This document shows positions 17,093 through 25,445 of a DNA stretch of 32,478 nt, piece after piece; the stretch's first letter is position 1, and each line of letters opens with the position of its first letter. This stretch comes from Ardenticatenia bacterium (GTDB taxonomy: Bacteria > Chloroflexota > Anaerolineae > Ardenticatenales > Ardenticatenaceae), in contig JAUZRY010000055.1 of the NCBI GenBank assembly GCA_030949995.1, forward strand, positions 1 to 32,478, written 5' to 3'. Both the position numbers and the translations under genes were made by a program. The notes beneath the pieces were generated by a model, which saw only the letters and a program-made list of their open reading frames with translations, was not told the DNA's origin and made no database searches.

Positions 17093-17896
17093 ATGCCTAT
17101 GGGCAATCTGAACACAGTGCGTGGATTCCTGTTGGACATGGACGGCGTGCTCTACCGGGGCATGAGCGTGTGCCCCGGAGCGCGTGAACTGATCGCCTAC
17201 TTCAACGCGCACGCTGTGCCCTACCTCTGCCTGACGAACAACGCCACCCGCACGGCCGAAGAATACGATCGTAAGCTGGCTCAGCTCGGCATTCCTGTTC
17301 CGGGCGAACGTGTGCTGGGCACCGCTGAAACAACGGCCCGGTGGTTAGCCCGACATGCCCCCGGGGCCACCGCGTTCGTCATCGGGACGGAAGGGCTCAA
17401 GCGGGAGCTCCGTGCCCACGGGCTGCGCCCCGTGGACACCTCGGAGGCCGATCTGGTGGTGGTGGGGCTCGACCCAGAACTGACATACCGCAAACTGGAA
17501 GTGGCGACTCACGCCATCTTCGCCGGGGCACGCTTTGTGGGCACGAACCCCGATGCCACCTTCCCGGGCACGAACGGGCTCTCTCCTGGGTGTGGGGCCA
17601 TTCTCGCTGCCCTGGAGACGGCCACAGGTGCCCGGCCGGTGATCATTGGCAAGCCGGAGCCGATCATCTTCCGCGAGGCCCTGCGCCGCCTGGGCCTTCC
17701 GCCCGAGGCCGTCGCCATGGTGGGCGACCGGCTCGACACCGACATCTTGGGCGGCCAACGCATGGGCCTCACCACGGTGCTCGTCCTGGGCGGTGTCACC
17801 GGACCGGAGGAATTGGAGACGAGCCCCATACGGCCAGATTACGTCTTCGAGCACCTCCTCGACTTGCTCGCAGCCTGGAGGGAGGGACGGGCGTAA
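17093..17896 (+). CDS. HAD-IIA (NagD-like) phosphatase
   Basis: This cytoplasmic hydrolase of the haloacid dehalogenase superfamily, subclass IIA, would dephosphorylate a small phosphorylated metabolite such as a sugar or nucleoside monophosphate; the substrate cannot be told from sequence. All motifs are present: the nucleophile and acid in LLDMDGVLYRG (Asp15, Asp17), LTNNATRT, the lysine loop IIGKPEP and the magnesium motif MVGDRLDTDI. The large cap between motifs II and III places it in class IIA. About 267 residues are encoded from the ATG at 17093, with a second ATG at 17099 equally possible; the ribosome binding site is weak (GAGTGGG). Confidence 0.87.
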   Translation: MPMGNLNTVRGFLLDMDGVLYRGMSVCPGARELIAYFNAHAVPYLCLTNNATRTAEEYDRKLAQLGIPVPGERVLGTAETTARWLARHAPGATAFVIGTEGLKRELRAHGLRPVDTSEADLVVVGLDPELTYRKLEVATHAIFAGARFVGTNPDATFPGTNGLSPGCGAILAALETATGARPVIIGKPEPIIFREALRRLGLPPEAVAMVGDRLDTDILGGQRMGLTTVLVLGGVTGPEELETSPIRPDYVFEHLLDLLAAWREGRA

Positions 17897-17993
17897 CGTC
17901 CTACGCGGCCCAGGACGCCGCCCATCGGCACGGAGTGGGCCACGGAGCCATCTGGCCGTGGGAGGCTATGGTGCATCTAATGTCAATGAATAT

Positions 17994-18023
17994 TTGACCT
18001 GCCTTTCCCTCTCGTGCTACAAT
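17994..18023 (+). promoter_or_regulatory. sigma70-type promoter ahead of rlmN
   Basis: TTGACC (17994-17999), an 18-base spacer and TACAAT (18018-18023) each match the consensus at five of six positions. Transcription would begin near 18030, just before a terminator-like hairpin. Confidence 0.65.
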
Positions 18024-18037
18024 TACCGGCGAGCTGA

Positions 18038-18065
18038 GGCGCATCGAGGATGCGCCCTTTCTTTT
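18038..18065 (+). terminator. terminator-like hairpin in the rlmN leader (attenuator?)
   Basis: GGCGCATC (18038-18045) and GATGCGCC (18049-18056) form a perfect 8-base stem with a 3-base loop, followed by CTTTCTTTT. This is a standard intrinsic terminator. It starts only ~8 bases after the predicted transcription start and 32 bases before the rlmN ATG. It could end readthrough from the phosphatase gene, or act as an attenuator on rlmN transcripts. Confidence 0.65.
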
Positions 18066-18096
18066 GTCTGGCCTGTGTACCTGTGTTCGGAGAGCT

Positions 18097-19254
18097 ATGA
18101 GCCACCAGCCGATGACGACAACTGCCGGGCAACGCCTGGTGTATGACCTGGACCGCGAGGAGTGGCACGCTCTCTTGGCCTCCTGGGGCGAGCCCGCCTT
18201 TCGTGCTCGTCAGATCTGGGAATGGCTGTACCATCACCTGGAGACCGATTTCGAGGCCATGCACAACGTGCCACGCGCCCTGCGCGCCCGGCTCGCGGCC
18301 CACTTCGACCCGAATGGCCTGCGCCCGCTGGCCGAATGGCGTTCGTCCGACGGCCAAACGCGCAAGTGGCTCTTCGAGCTGGCCGACGGGGAGCGGGTCG
18401 AGTCCGTCCTGATGGAGTACACGGCTCGGCGCACGGCCTGTATCTCCGTGCAGGTGGGATGTGCGTTCGCCTGTGCCTTCTGTGCCACTGGCCGCATGGG
18501 GCTGATTCGTAACCTCACGGCGGGCGAAATTGTCGCCCAGGTGCTCCACCTCGAGCGCCACGTGCGGGCTCGCCAGGCGCCGCCGAGTCCCCGAGGAATC
18601 ACCAACGTGGTCTTCATGGGCATGGGAGAGCCCTTGAGCAACTACCACCACACCCTCCGGGCCGTCCGCGTGCTCAATGACGCCGACGGCTTTCGCCTGG
18701 GCGCCCGCCGGATGACTTTGAGCACTGTGGGGCTTGTGCCGGCCATTTACCGCCTGGCCCATGAACCTGTCCAAGTCAACCTGGCCGTTTCCCTCCACGC
18801 GCCCACTGATGACCTGCGTACCCGCTTAGTGCCCATCAATGCCACCTATCCGCTTCGCGAGCTCATGGAAGCGGTGCGGTACTACTTGAACCACACTGGC
18901 CGGCGGGTCACCTTTGAGTACGCTATGATCGCCGATGTCAACGACAGCCCGGAGCTGGCCGCCACGTTGGCCGACTTGCTCGCAGGACTCCTGGTTCACG
19001 TCAACCTCATTCCGCTCAACCCTGTGCCCGGTTCTCCCTGGCAGGGCTCCGGCCGCGAGCGCGTGGCGGCCTTCGCCGACGTGCTCCGCCGCCGGGGCAT
19101 TCCGACGACGGTGCGCGTGCGGCGGGGCATTGACATTGCCGCTGGGTGTGGACAGCTTTACGCCGAAGTGGAGCGCCGAGGACGCCGCCTCCCATTTCCG
19201 GGCCACGCTGCCGTGCGTGGCCCGGAAATGGGGTCAGGAGCAGAAAGGAGGTAA
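18097..19254 (+). CDS. rlmN: dual-specificity RNA methyltransferase RlmN
   Basis: RlmN is a radical SAM enzyme that methylates C2 of adenosine 2503 in 23S rRNA and adenosine 37 of some tRNAs. The [4Fe-4S]/SAM motif is CAFACAFC (Cys122, Cys126, Cys129). The two cysteines of the ping-pong mechanism match Cys115 ([11 protein letters not shown]) and Cys351 (AAGCGQL); the latter context has one residue more than the usual [18 protein letters not shown] is also diagnostic. It has 385 residues from the ATG at 18097, with GGAG four bases upstream. The last ~20 codons run through a perfect 18-base inverted repeat, so the C-terminal tail is probably an added extension. Confidence 0.93.
   Translation: MSHQPMTTTAGQRLVYDLDREEWHALLASWGEPAFRARQIWEWLYHHLETDFEAMHNVPRALRARLAAHFDPNGLRPLAEWRSSDGQTRKWLFELADGERVESVLMEYTARRTACISVQVGCAFACAFCATGRMGLIRNLTAGEIVAQVLHLERHVRARQAPPSPRGITNVVFMGMGEPLSNYHHTLRAVRVLNDADGFRLGARRMTLSTVGLVPAIYRLAHEPVQVNLAVSLHAPTDDLRTRLVPINATYPLRELMEAVRYYLNHTGRRVTFEYAMIADVNDSPELAATLADLLAGLLVHVNLIPLNPVPGSPWQGSGRERVAAFADVLRRRGIPTTVRVRRGIDIAAGCGQLYAEVERRGRRLPFPGHAAVRGPEMGSGAERR
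19191..19232. repeat. perfect 18-base inverted repeat at the rlmN 3' end
   Basis: The arm CCCATTTCCGGGCCACGC (19191-19208) is exactly complementary to 19215-19232, around the 6-base loop TGCCGT. It lies wholly inside the rlmN reading frame, ending 22 bases before the stop and 28 before the next start. No T run follows. It could be an mRNA-stabilising or terminating hairpin, or a small palindromic repeat that was captured as coding sequence. Confidence 0.85.
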
Positions 19255-19259
19255 TCGCC

Positions 19260-20741
19260 TTGAGTTTGGACACGCGGACACCTGTGCGAAAACCCCTCCA
19301 CCCGTGGCTCCGGCAGGTGCGTGTAGCCTTCGTGCCAGGCCAACAGCCCCTCCCGTTCGTGAACCGGGCTCTGGATGGACTGAGACAAGCCTTTCTGCGC
19401 TTGGGCCACATCGTACAGGAGGCCCCTGACGAGCGGACTGACGCCATCTTCACCACCGCCCCCTTCGGCGTCCCCCTGCACTGGCGTCAGGCCTTGCTCT
19501 TCACGGCCCGACGGCGTTTCGGCCTCGCCCACACGCCCACCCTTTACACCCTTATGGGGGTCACGCCGGACGAGCTGGACCGCCGTCTGGCCTACCTCGA
19601 TCGCGTCCTGCGCAAGGAGCCACCTGATCCGGCCGATTTCGCCTTTCCTGGCCTGGCTCCAGAGGCGTACATTACCCTTGTTGAGCAGGGGCGACGGGGC
19701 GGGCCCATTTTGGCCCTACAGCGCGTGCTCCAAGCTCAGGCAAAGAGCATTCGCATCCTGTTGGTGGTGGGCGAGGAGAGCGCAGAATACGTCTACCACT
19801 TCGACCTCGTCGGTGCCTACCCGCGCAGCACCCATGTTCACGGGGAAAACGCCCTTTACGACGACATGGCGTTGCGCATAGTGACCGTGCTCAGCACCCG
19901 GGACGTGACCAACCACCAGGTGGTGCCCCCCCCGATTCCCTATGAGGTGTGGCGCCGCCTCTCGGCCCCAGAAGCCATGTGTCGTGCCGCCAGGGAACTG
20001 GGCAAGCGCCACTTCTTCACCCGCATGGTGCGTATTGAGGAGCTGGTTCATGTGCCCGTCGTGGCCGATGCCGTGGCCAGTCAGTACAGCGAGGGGTGTT
20101 TTGCCACGTGGGAGCCGGAGGTGGACGCCCTCATTGCCACCGTCACGGGCAGTTCCCGTCCCATCGAGAAGGCCGAGATCACGGAAAACGAGTTGGCGGT
20201 CATTGTGGGCGTCGCCCCTGACGGCACCGGTGCCCTGGTTCGACACGTGGACGGCAAGCGCAACGACCCGCCTTCGTCTGAGGCCGTTGAGCTCATGGAC
20301 ATGGACCGCCTGCTCCCCAAGGTGACCATTTCCGTCAACGGCCGCCGGAAAGAGGTGCCCGTGGTGCGCTCCAAGCTTCACGGCCACCGGGGCATCGCCT
20401 CGTACGATCCCCAACGGGTCGAGTTTGTGCCCCTTGACCCACCGTATTACCATTATCTGGTTTCCTGTGCGACAGAAGCCCAAGCCATTGGAGTGAAGGC
20501 AGCCTTTTCCCGCTCCCAAGCCTTGCGCCATCTCGATGACCCACGCCAGGTTGTGTTCACCGTGCTGCCGGGCCACGGGGTGGTCATAGCCGAAAAGTGG
20601 GCCCCTGACAAGGCGCCCTTCCAACTTCTTTGGGAATACATGGATGAAGGAGCGCTCACGGTGGATGCCCACGTGCCCCAAGGCCCTATGTGGTACGAAC
20701 AGGAGGGGGCGCGCATGGTTCTTCGGGAGGCGCCAACGTAG
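19260..20741 (+). CDS. conserved-looking protein of unknown function, 493 aa
   Basis: I do not recognise this protein. It is a soluble, full-length ORF with the codon use of its neighbours, no signal peptide and no membrane helix. Distinct segments include FVPGQQPLPFVNRALDGLRQ near the start, LLVVGEESAEYVYHFDLVGAYP in the middle, HVHGENALYDDMALRIVTVL, KRHFFTRMVRIEELVHVP and LHGHRGIASYDPQRVEFVPL. Histidines and acidic residues cluster around the HVHGEN block, which could be a metal or phosphate site, but nothing identifies a reaction. The start is a TTG at 19260, eight bases after AAAGGAGGT; an upstream in-frame start at 19146 would sit inside rlmN. It lies between rlmN and rpe, likely in one operon. 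Confidence 0.7.
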   Translation: MSLDTRTPVRKPLHPWLRQVRVAFVPGQQPLPFVNRALDGLRQAFLRLGHIVQEAPDERTDAIFTTAPFGVPLHWRQALLFTARRRFGLAHTPTLYTLMGVTPDELDRRLAYLDRVLRKEPPDPADFAFPGLAPEAYITLVEQGRRGGPILALQRVLQAQAKSIRILLVVGEESAEYVYHFDLVGAYPRSTHVHGENALYDDMALRIVTVLSTRDVTNHQVVPPPIPYEVWRRLSAPEAMCRAARELGKRHFFTRMVRIEELVHVPVVADAVASQYSEGCFATWEPEVDALIATVTGSSRPIEKAEITENELAVIVGVAPDGTGALVRHVDGKRNDPPSSEAVELMDMDRLLPKVTISVNGRRKEVPVVRSKLHGHRGIASYDPQRVEFVPLDPPYYHYLVSCATEAQAIGVKAAFSRSQALRHLDDPRQVVFTVLPGHGVVIAEKWAPDKAPFQLLWEYMDEGALTVDAHVPQGPMWYEQEGARMVLREAPT

Positions 20742-20752
20742 TCGGAGGCACA

Positions 20753-21448
20753 ATGGCAGCACGATCAGTTCACATCATCCCTTCCATCTTGAGCGCCGAC
20801 TTTGCCAACTTGGAAGCGGCTGTGCGTGCGGCCGAGGAAGCCGGTGCCGACGCCGTCCAAGTGGACGTGATGGACGGACACTTTGTGCCCAACATCACCG
20901 TGGGCCTTCCGGTCGTTGCCGCCCTGCGGCGCGTCACGCGCTTGCCGCTCGATGTGCACCTGATGATCGAGGCCCCTGACCGATATGTGGACGCCTTCGT
21001 GGAGGCGGGGGCCAACGTGCTCACCGTTCACGTGGAGGCATGTTGCCACCTGCACCGCACGGTGCAACACATCCGCGAGCTCGGCGCCCTGGCGGGCGTG
21101 GCCCTCAATCCGGCCACGCCTGCCATCATGCTTCAGGACATCCTCCACGACGTGGACGTGGTGGTGGTCATGACCGTGAACCCGGGCTTCGGGGGGCAGG
21201 CGTTTATCGAGAGCGTGGTGCCCAAGATCGAGCGCGTTCGCCACATGTTGGACAGGGCCGGACGAAGTGATGTGCCCATTGAGGTGGATGGGGGGATCTC
21301 CAAGAGGACGGCACCCCGCGTCGTGGCAGCAGGAGCATCGTGGCTTGTGGCTGGCTCGGCCGTGTACGGCCACCCCGCAGGCGTGAGGGAGGCTGTTCGA
21401 GAGCTGCGTGAGGCCATTGGCCAAGAAACCGGCAAGGGCGACCGTTAA
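20753..21448 (+). CDS. rpe: ribulose-phosphate 3-epimerase
   Basis: This enzyme interconverts ribulose 5-phosphate and xylulose 5-phosphate in the pentose phosphate pathway. It is a 231-residue TIM barrel with the family motifs in order: PSILSADFANL, VDVMDGHFVPNITVG (metal and catalytic Asp/His), LDVHLMI, VALNPATP, VMTVNPGFGGQ and the phosphate-binding EVDGGI. The start is the ATG at 20753, with GGAGG five bases upstream. It follows the unknown 493-aa gene by 11 bases and converges on rpmB, with only 13 bases between the stops. Confidence 0.95.
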   Translation: MAARSVHIIPSILSADFANLEAAVRAAEEAGADAVQVDVMDGHFVPNITVGLPVVAALRRVTRLPLDVHLMIEAPDRYVDAFVEAGANVLTVHVEACCHLHRTVQHIRELGALAGVALNPATPAIMLQDILHDVDVVVVMTVNPGFGGQAFIESVVPKIERVRHMLDRAGRSDVPIEVDGGISKRTAPRVVAAGASWLVAGSAVYGHPAGVREAVRELREAIGQETGKGDR

Positions 21449-21461
21449 GGCCGCCCCTGCC

Positions 21462-21644
21462 TTACTTCGTCTTCCCCAAAGTGCGCAGACAACGGGTGCA
21501 GATCTTCAGGCGGCGACGTTGGCCGTCAATGTAGACCACCTTGCGCTGAATGTTGGGGTAGAAGCGCCGCTTCGTGCGGTTGTTCGCGTGGCTCACGTTG
21601 TTTCCCACTTGGGGGGCCTTGCCACAAAGTTCACACCTGGCCAT
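21462..21644 (-). CDS. rpmB: 50S ribosomal protein L28
   Basis: This 60-residue large-subunit ribosomal protein carries zinc-ribbon cysteines: CELC near the N-terminus and CTRC near the C-terminus. The pattern [20 protein letters not shown], then KRRFYPN, then [11 protein letters not shown] is L28. The start is the ATG at 21644, after AAGGAG. It is a single-gene unit on the minus strand with its own likely promoter and a leader hairpin. Confidence 0.95.
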   Translation of the reverse strand: MARCELCGKAPQVGNNVSHANNRTKRRFYPNIQRKVVYIDGQRRRLKICTRCLRTLGKTK

Positions 21645-21710
21645 GGTTCACACTCCTTGTCACGCGAAATTCGCAACGTTTGGCTGCCTGCGGGGTTCCA
21701 ACATGTAAAT

Positions 21711-21732
21711 GCCCCGCTTCTTGTCACGGGGC
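21711..21732 (-). promoter_or_regulatory. hairpin in the rpmB leader
   Basis: GCCCCG (21711-21716) and CGGGGC (21727-21732) form a perfect 6-base stem with a 10-base loop. It would stand at the very 5' end of the rpmB transcript if the promoter at 21739-21767 is used. A 5' hairpin may stabilise the message or allow feedback control; neither can be shown here. Confidence 0.4.
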
Positions 21733-21738
21733 CATTAC

Positions 21739-21767
21739 ACTATACCATAGCCGAATGGAATCAGCAA
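21739..21767 (-). promoter_or_regulatory. candidate rpmB promoter
   Basis: On the minus strand TTGCTG (21767-21762), a 17-base spacer and TATAGT (21744-21739) lie ~95 bases upstream of rpmB. The same short gap must also contain the rightward fakA promoter, for which TATAAC at 21776-21781 is the only -10 candidate I see. Confidence 0.45.
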
Positions 21768-21833
21768 ACCCAGGGTATAACAGCGTGGAAGCCCAGAACA
21801 CCATGTGGCTAGCGGCGAAAGGAGGGCAGAGGG

Positions 21834-23520
21834 TTGACCCGCCAAATGATAACAGACCAGGTGCGTGAAGAGCCACTGGAACAGGTGGACGGCCGGCTGC
21901 TGAAGGCCCTCTTCGAGGCCTCCGGCGCTTGGCTCGAACGACATGTACAGACCATCAATGCCCTCAACGTCTTCCCAGTTCCTGATGGTGACACCGGCAC
22001 CAACATGATGCTCACCATGCGCAGCGCCCCTCAAGGCGATAGCCGACGCAGGCAACTGCGGGGCCGGTGAGGTGTTGGCCCGCGTGGCCCAAGGAGCCCT
22101 CATGGGCGCGCGGGGCAACTCCGGAGTGATTCTCTCCCAGCTCTTCCGGGGCCTGGCCGATGCGGTGAAGGACAAGGAGATCATCACTGCCCGTGACCTC
22201 GCCGAAGGCTTCCGCGTGGCCGTGGACTCGGCCTACAAGGCCGTCATGAAACCCGTGGAAGGCACGATCTTGACAGTGGCCCGTGAGGCAGCCCAAGCCG
22301 CCCAACAGGCAGCCAGCCGAAACCCCGACGTCATCGCCCAGTTGGCGTACATGGTGGATGTGGCCCGGGAGGCCCTCAGGCGCACGCCTGAACAGCTCCC
22401 CGTCCTCAAGGAGGCCGGCGTGGTGGACAGCGGTGCCAAAGGCCTCGTGGTTCTCCTTGAGGGCATGCTGCGCCACTTGCGCGAGGAGGAGGTGGGGGGC
22501 TTTGCCGACGTGACCCAAGAGGAGTTCGAGGCCCTCCTGGACGCCCCACCTGAGCCGCTGGCCGACGGCCGATACGGATATGACATCCAGTTCCTCATCC
22601 GGGGCGAAGCCCTGGACGTGAACGCTATTCGTGAATACATGAACAGCATAGGCGACTGTGCCCTCGTCATCGGGGACAGCCACCTGGTCAAAGTGCACGT
22701 GCACTGTCTGAACCCCGGCCCCGCGCTTGAGTACGGGGCCAACTTGGGCATGTTGGACGACATTGTAGTTGAAAACATGGACTTGCAATATGAGGCCTTC
22801 CGCGCCCAGCACCAGGCGGCCCACCCGCCCATGGCCGAAGCGGGCTTCCGCATGGAGGAGATGACCGGCGTGGGCACGGTGGCCGTGGTGTTGGGCGATG
22901 GCTTCCGCCAGGTCTTCGAGAGCTTGGGCGTGAGCGCCGTCGTCACCGGCGGTCAGACCATGAACCCAGCACCCAGGAGATCTTGGAGGCCGTCCAAGCT
23001 GTCCAAGCCCAGGCCGTGATCGTGCTGCCCAATAACAAGAACATCGTACTGGCCGCCCAACAGGCGGCCAAACTGGCCGACCGACCCGTCTACGTGGTGC
23101 CCACCACCTCCATGCCCCAGGGCATCGCGGCCCTCATGGCCTTCAACTTCTCCTCCGACGTGGAAACCAACGTCCAAAACATGATGCGCGCTCTCGAACA
23201 CGTGATCAGCGGCGAAGTCACCCGCGCCGTGCGGGCCACACATCTCGACGGCATCCGCGTACACGAGGGCGACATCATTGGCCTCGTGGACGGCCACCTG
23301 GTGGCCGCCGGCTCAGACGACCTCACCGTACTCCAGGCCATGTTGGCGCGCGTGGACTCGAGCCAACACGAGCTTTGTACCTTGTACTACGGCGCCGACG
23401 TGACACGTGACCAAGCTGAAAGCCTGGTTCAGGCCCTGCGCGAGAAGTTCCCAGCCTTAGAGTTTGAAAGTAGTCCACGGGGGACAGCCCTCTTACCACT
23501 TCATCATCTCCGTGGAGTGA
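21834..23520 (+). CDS. fakA: fatty acid kinase FakA (DAK-like)
   Basis: FakA phosphorylates fatty acids held by FakB/DegV proteins, giving acyl phosphates for phospholipid synthesis. Length is about 561 residues after correcting three single-base errors: an extra C at 22027-22030, a missing C at 22965-22967 and an extra A at 23467-23469. The N-terminal DhaL-type kinase domain has INALNVFPVPDGDTGTNMML (metal and ATP ligands) and GALMGARGNSGVILSQLFRG. The C-terminus, once corrected, ends GGQPSYHFIISVE, as FakA proteins do. Uncorrected, the frame runs on into the next gene and falsely suggests a FakA-DegV fusion. The start is a TTG at 21834 after GGAGG; an ATG at 21846 is an alternative. Four FakB-like genes follow directly. 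Confidence 0.88.
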
Positions 23521-23597
23521 ACGAAAGAAGCATGTTGACGGGGCGGGCGAAGCACGTGCGCACGCCCCGAGAACCCCCTTCCACAGAGGACAACTCG

Positions 23598-24467
23598 ATG
23601 AGCAGAATCGCTGTGGTCACAGACAGCACTGCCGACCTGAGCCCAGAGGAGTGCGAACAGCAGGGCATCTTTGTGGTGCCCATGAACATTCACATTGACG
23701 GGCGCGTTTACCGGGACGGTGTGGACATTCGGCCCGAGGAGTTCGCCCAGATCGCCAGGGAGGCGAGGGAGAAACCCTACACCACTCCGCCAACTGTGCA
23801 ACAGTTCATCGAAGTCTACCGCCGGGCAAGCGAAGTGGCCGACGAGATCATCTCCATTCACATTTCCCGGAAACTTAGCCCCGTGATCGAGCGGGCCGAA
23901 CAGGCATCCCTTCAAATGATGGGACGCTGTCATGTGCATCCGGTGGACTCCCGCCTGACCACGGCTGGCTTGGGCCTGCTTGCCAAGGCAGCGGTCGAAG
24001 CCGCTCGCCGTGGTGACTCCGTTGAAGAGATCGTGCGCACACTGCGAGGGCTCATCAATCACATCTACGTGGTCTTTTTCGTCGAAACCCTGGACTTTCT
24101 CGAGAAAAGCGGGCGCATCAACCGCTCCCAAGCTATCCTCGGCACCATGTTGAACATCAAACCCATCCTCATGGTCGAGGAAGGAGAAATCGAGCCGCTG
24201 GAGAAAGTGCGTACTCGTGAGCGGGCCATTGAGAAATTGGCTGAGTTCGTGGCCGAGTTTGGCTACATCGAGCAGATCATCGTGCTCCACAACCAGTGCG
24301 ATCCTGGCGAGATCGAGACGTTGATTGGCCTCATCCGGGACGAGCGTCCCCAAGTCCCCATTCACACCCAACACTATAGGGCTGCCCTGGCCGCTCACAT
24401 CGGCGTGGATGCCGTTGGCATTGTCGTCTCCGAGGGCATGGTGGAGAACCCCTGGGACTGGGCCTGA
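23598..24467 (+). CDS. DegV/FakB family fatty-acid-binding protein 1 (divergent)
   Basis: FakB proteins bind a fatty acid and present it to FakA. This 289-residue copy has the usual opening VVTDSTADLSPEEC and the later KSGRINRSQAILGTMLNIKPIL block, but differs from its neighbours at the lipid site. The TSxPS loop reads YTTPPTVQQF, the serine loop is SIHISRKLSPVIERA instead of HLSAAFSGTYNSA, and the C-terminal H-x-GPGA motif is AHIGVDAVG. It may therefore bind a different ligand. The start is the ATG at 23598, with AGAGGA upstream, 77 bases after the corrected fakA stop. Confidence 0.85.
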   Translation: MSRIAVVTDSTADLSPEECEQQGIFVVPMNIHIDGRVYRDGVDIRPEEFAQIAREAREKPYTTPPTVQQFIEVYRRASEVADEIISIHISRKLSPVIERAEQASLQMMGRCHVHPVDSRLTTAGLGLLAKAAVEAARRGDSVEEIVRTLRGLINHIYVVFFVETLDFLEKSGRINRSQAILGTMLNIKPILMVEEGEIEPLEKVRTRERAIEKLAEFVAEFGYIEQIIVLHNQCDPGEIETLIGLIRDERPQVPIHTQHYRAALAAHIGVDAVGIVVSEGMVENPWDWA

Positions 24468-24567
24468 GGCGCCTGTACTGGTGACCACACGGGGAGAGCA
24501 ACGGCACCCGCGTGTGGAGAGGAAAGCTGATCACAATGCAGCAAATTGCAGGGGAGGCTTATCTGTC

Positions 24568-25407
24568 ATGGGTGTACGCATCGTGACCGACAGCTCGTCT
24601 GACATTCCAAAGGACGTGGCCGAACAACTGGGCATCACCATCGTGCCGCTCTACATCCACTTCGGAAAGGACGTGTACCGGGAGGGCGTGGACATCACAT
24701 CAACCCAATTCTACAAACGCCTCCAGGCCGAGGTGCCCAATCTGCCCAAAACGTCGGCTCCCTCACCGGGGGATTTCATGAAAGTCTACCAGCCCCTCTT
24801 GGACGAGGGCCATGAGATCATCTCGGTGCACCTTTCAGCCGCGTTTAGCGGCACCTACAACTCGGCCCGGCTGGCCGCCTTCGGCGTGGGCCGTGACCGC
24901 GTGACGGTCATTGACTCCCGAAACGTCTCCATGTGCTTGGGGTGGCTGGCCATCGAAGCGGCTAAGGCAGCCCGGCGGGGTAAATCCAGGCAGGAGATCA
25001 TCGAGATGATCTCCGACATGATCCCACGCCTGCGCATTTCCAGTTTTCTCGAAACCCTGGAGTTCGTCAAGTACAGCGGCCGGGTGAGCTCCACAGAGGC
25101 CTTCTTGGGCACCATGCTGAACATTAAGCCCGTGTTACACATCGAGGGCGGCAAGGCTATCCCCTTGGCCAAGGTTCGCACGCGCGAGCAGGCATTGAAA
25201 ACCCTGGCCGACATGGCCCACGAACTTGCCCCTTTCCAGTCTTTGGCTATCATGCATACGCGCGCGCCCAACGTGGCCGAACAGTTGGCTGAACGCCTGG
25301 GCACATTTCACCCGCGCCACCGCATTGTCATCGCCGAAGCGGGAGTGGCCATGGCCAGCCACGTCGGCCCGGGCGCCGTCGGGTTCTGTGGCGTGGTTGC
25401 CAAATAA
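24568..25407 (+). CDS. DegV/FakB family fatty-acid-binding protein 2
   Basis: This 279-residue DegV protein has all the expected ligand-site motifs: RIVTDSSSDIP, KTSAPSPGDF, ISVHLSAAFSGTYNSARLA, YSGRVSSTEAFLGTMLNIKP and the C-terminal ASHVGPGAVG. It is very similar to copy 3 (same length, and identical stretches such as PLYIHFG, VSMCLGWLAI, SGRVSSTEAFLGT), so the two arose by tandem duplication. GGGGAGG precedes the ATG at 24568. It would act as a fatty acid carrier for FakA. Confidence 0.9.
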   Translation: MGVRIVTDSSSDIPKDVAEQLGITIVPLYIHFGKDVYREGVDITSTQFYKRLQAEVPNLPKTSAPSPGDFMKVYQPLLDEGHEIISVHLSAAFSGTYNSARLAAFGVGRDRVTVIDSRNVSMCLGWLAIEAAKAARRGKSRQEIIEMISDMIPRLRISSFLETLEFVKYSGRVSSTEAFLGTMLNIKPVLHIEGGKAIPLAKVRTREQALKTLADMAHELAPFQSLAIMHTRAPNVAEQLAERLGTFHPRHRIVIAEAGVAMASHVGPGAVGFCGVVAK

Positions 25408-25445
25408 AAAATAAGGGGAAGGCTCCGGCAGAGGAGGGATGGCGC

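Noticed and set aside
17940-17961. CCACGG/CCGTGG inverted repeat downstream of the HAD phosphatase
   Set aside because: Only 6 bases pair and no T-rich tail follows; the hairpin at 18038-18065 is a far better terminator.
22983-24467. A single ORF that appears to fuse the FakA C-terminus to a DegV protein
   Set aside because: The true FakA ending (GGQPSYHFIISVE and a stop at 23520) appears when one extra A at 23467-23469 is dropped; the next ATG at 23598 has its own ribosome binding site. The fusion is a frameshift artefact.
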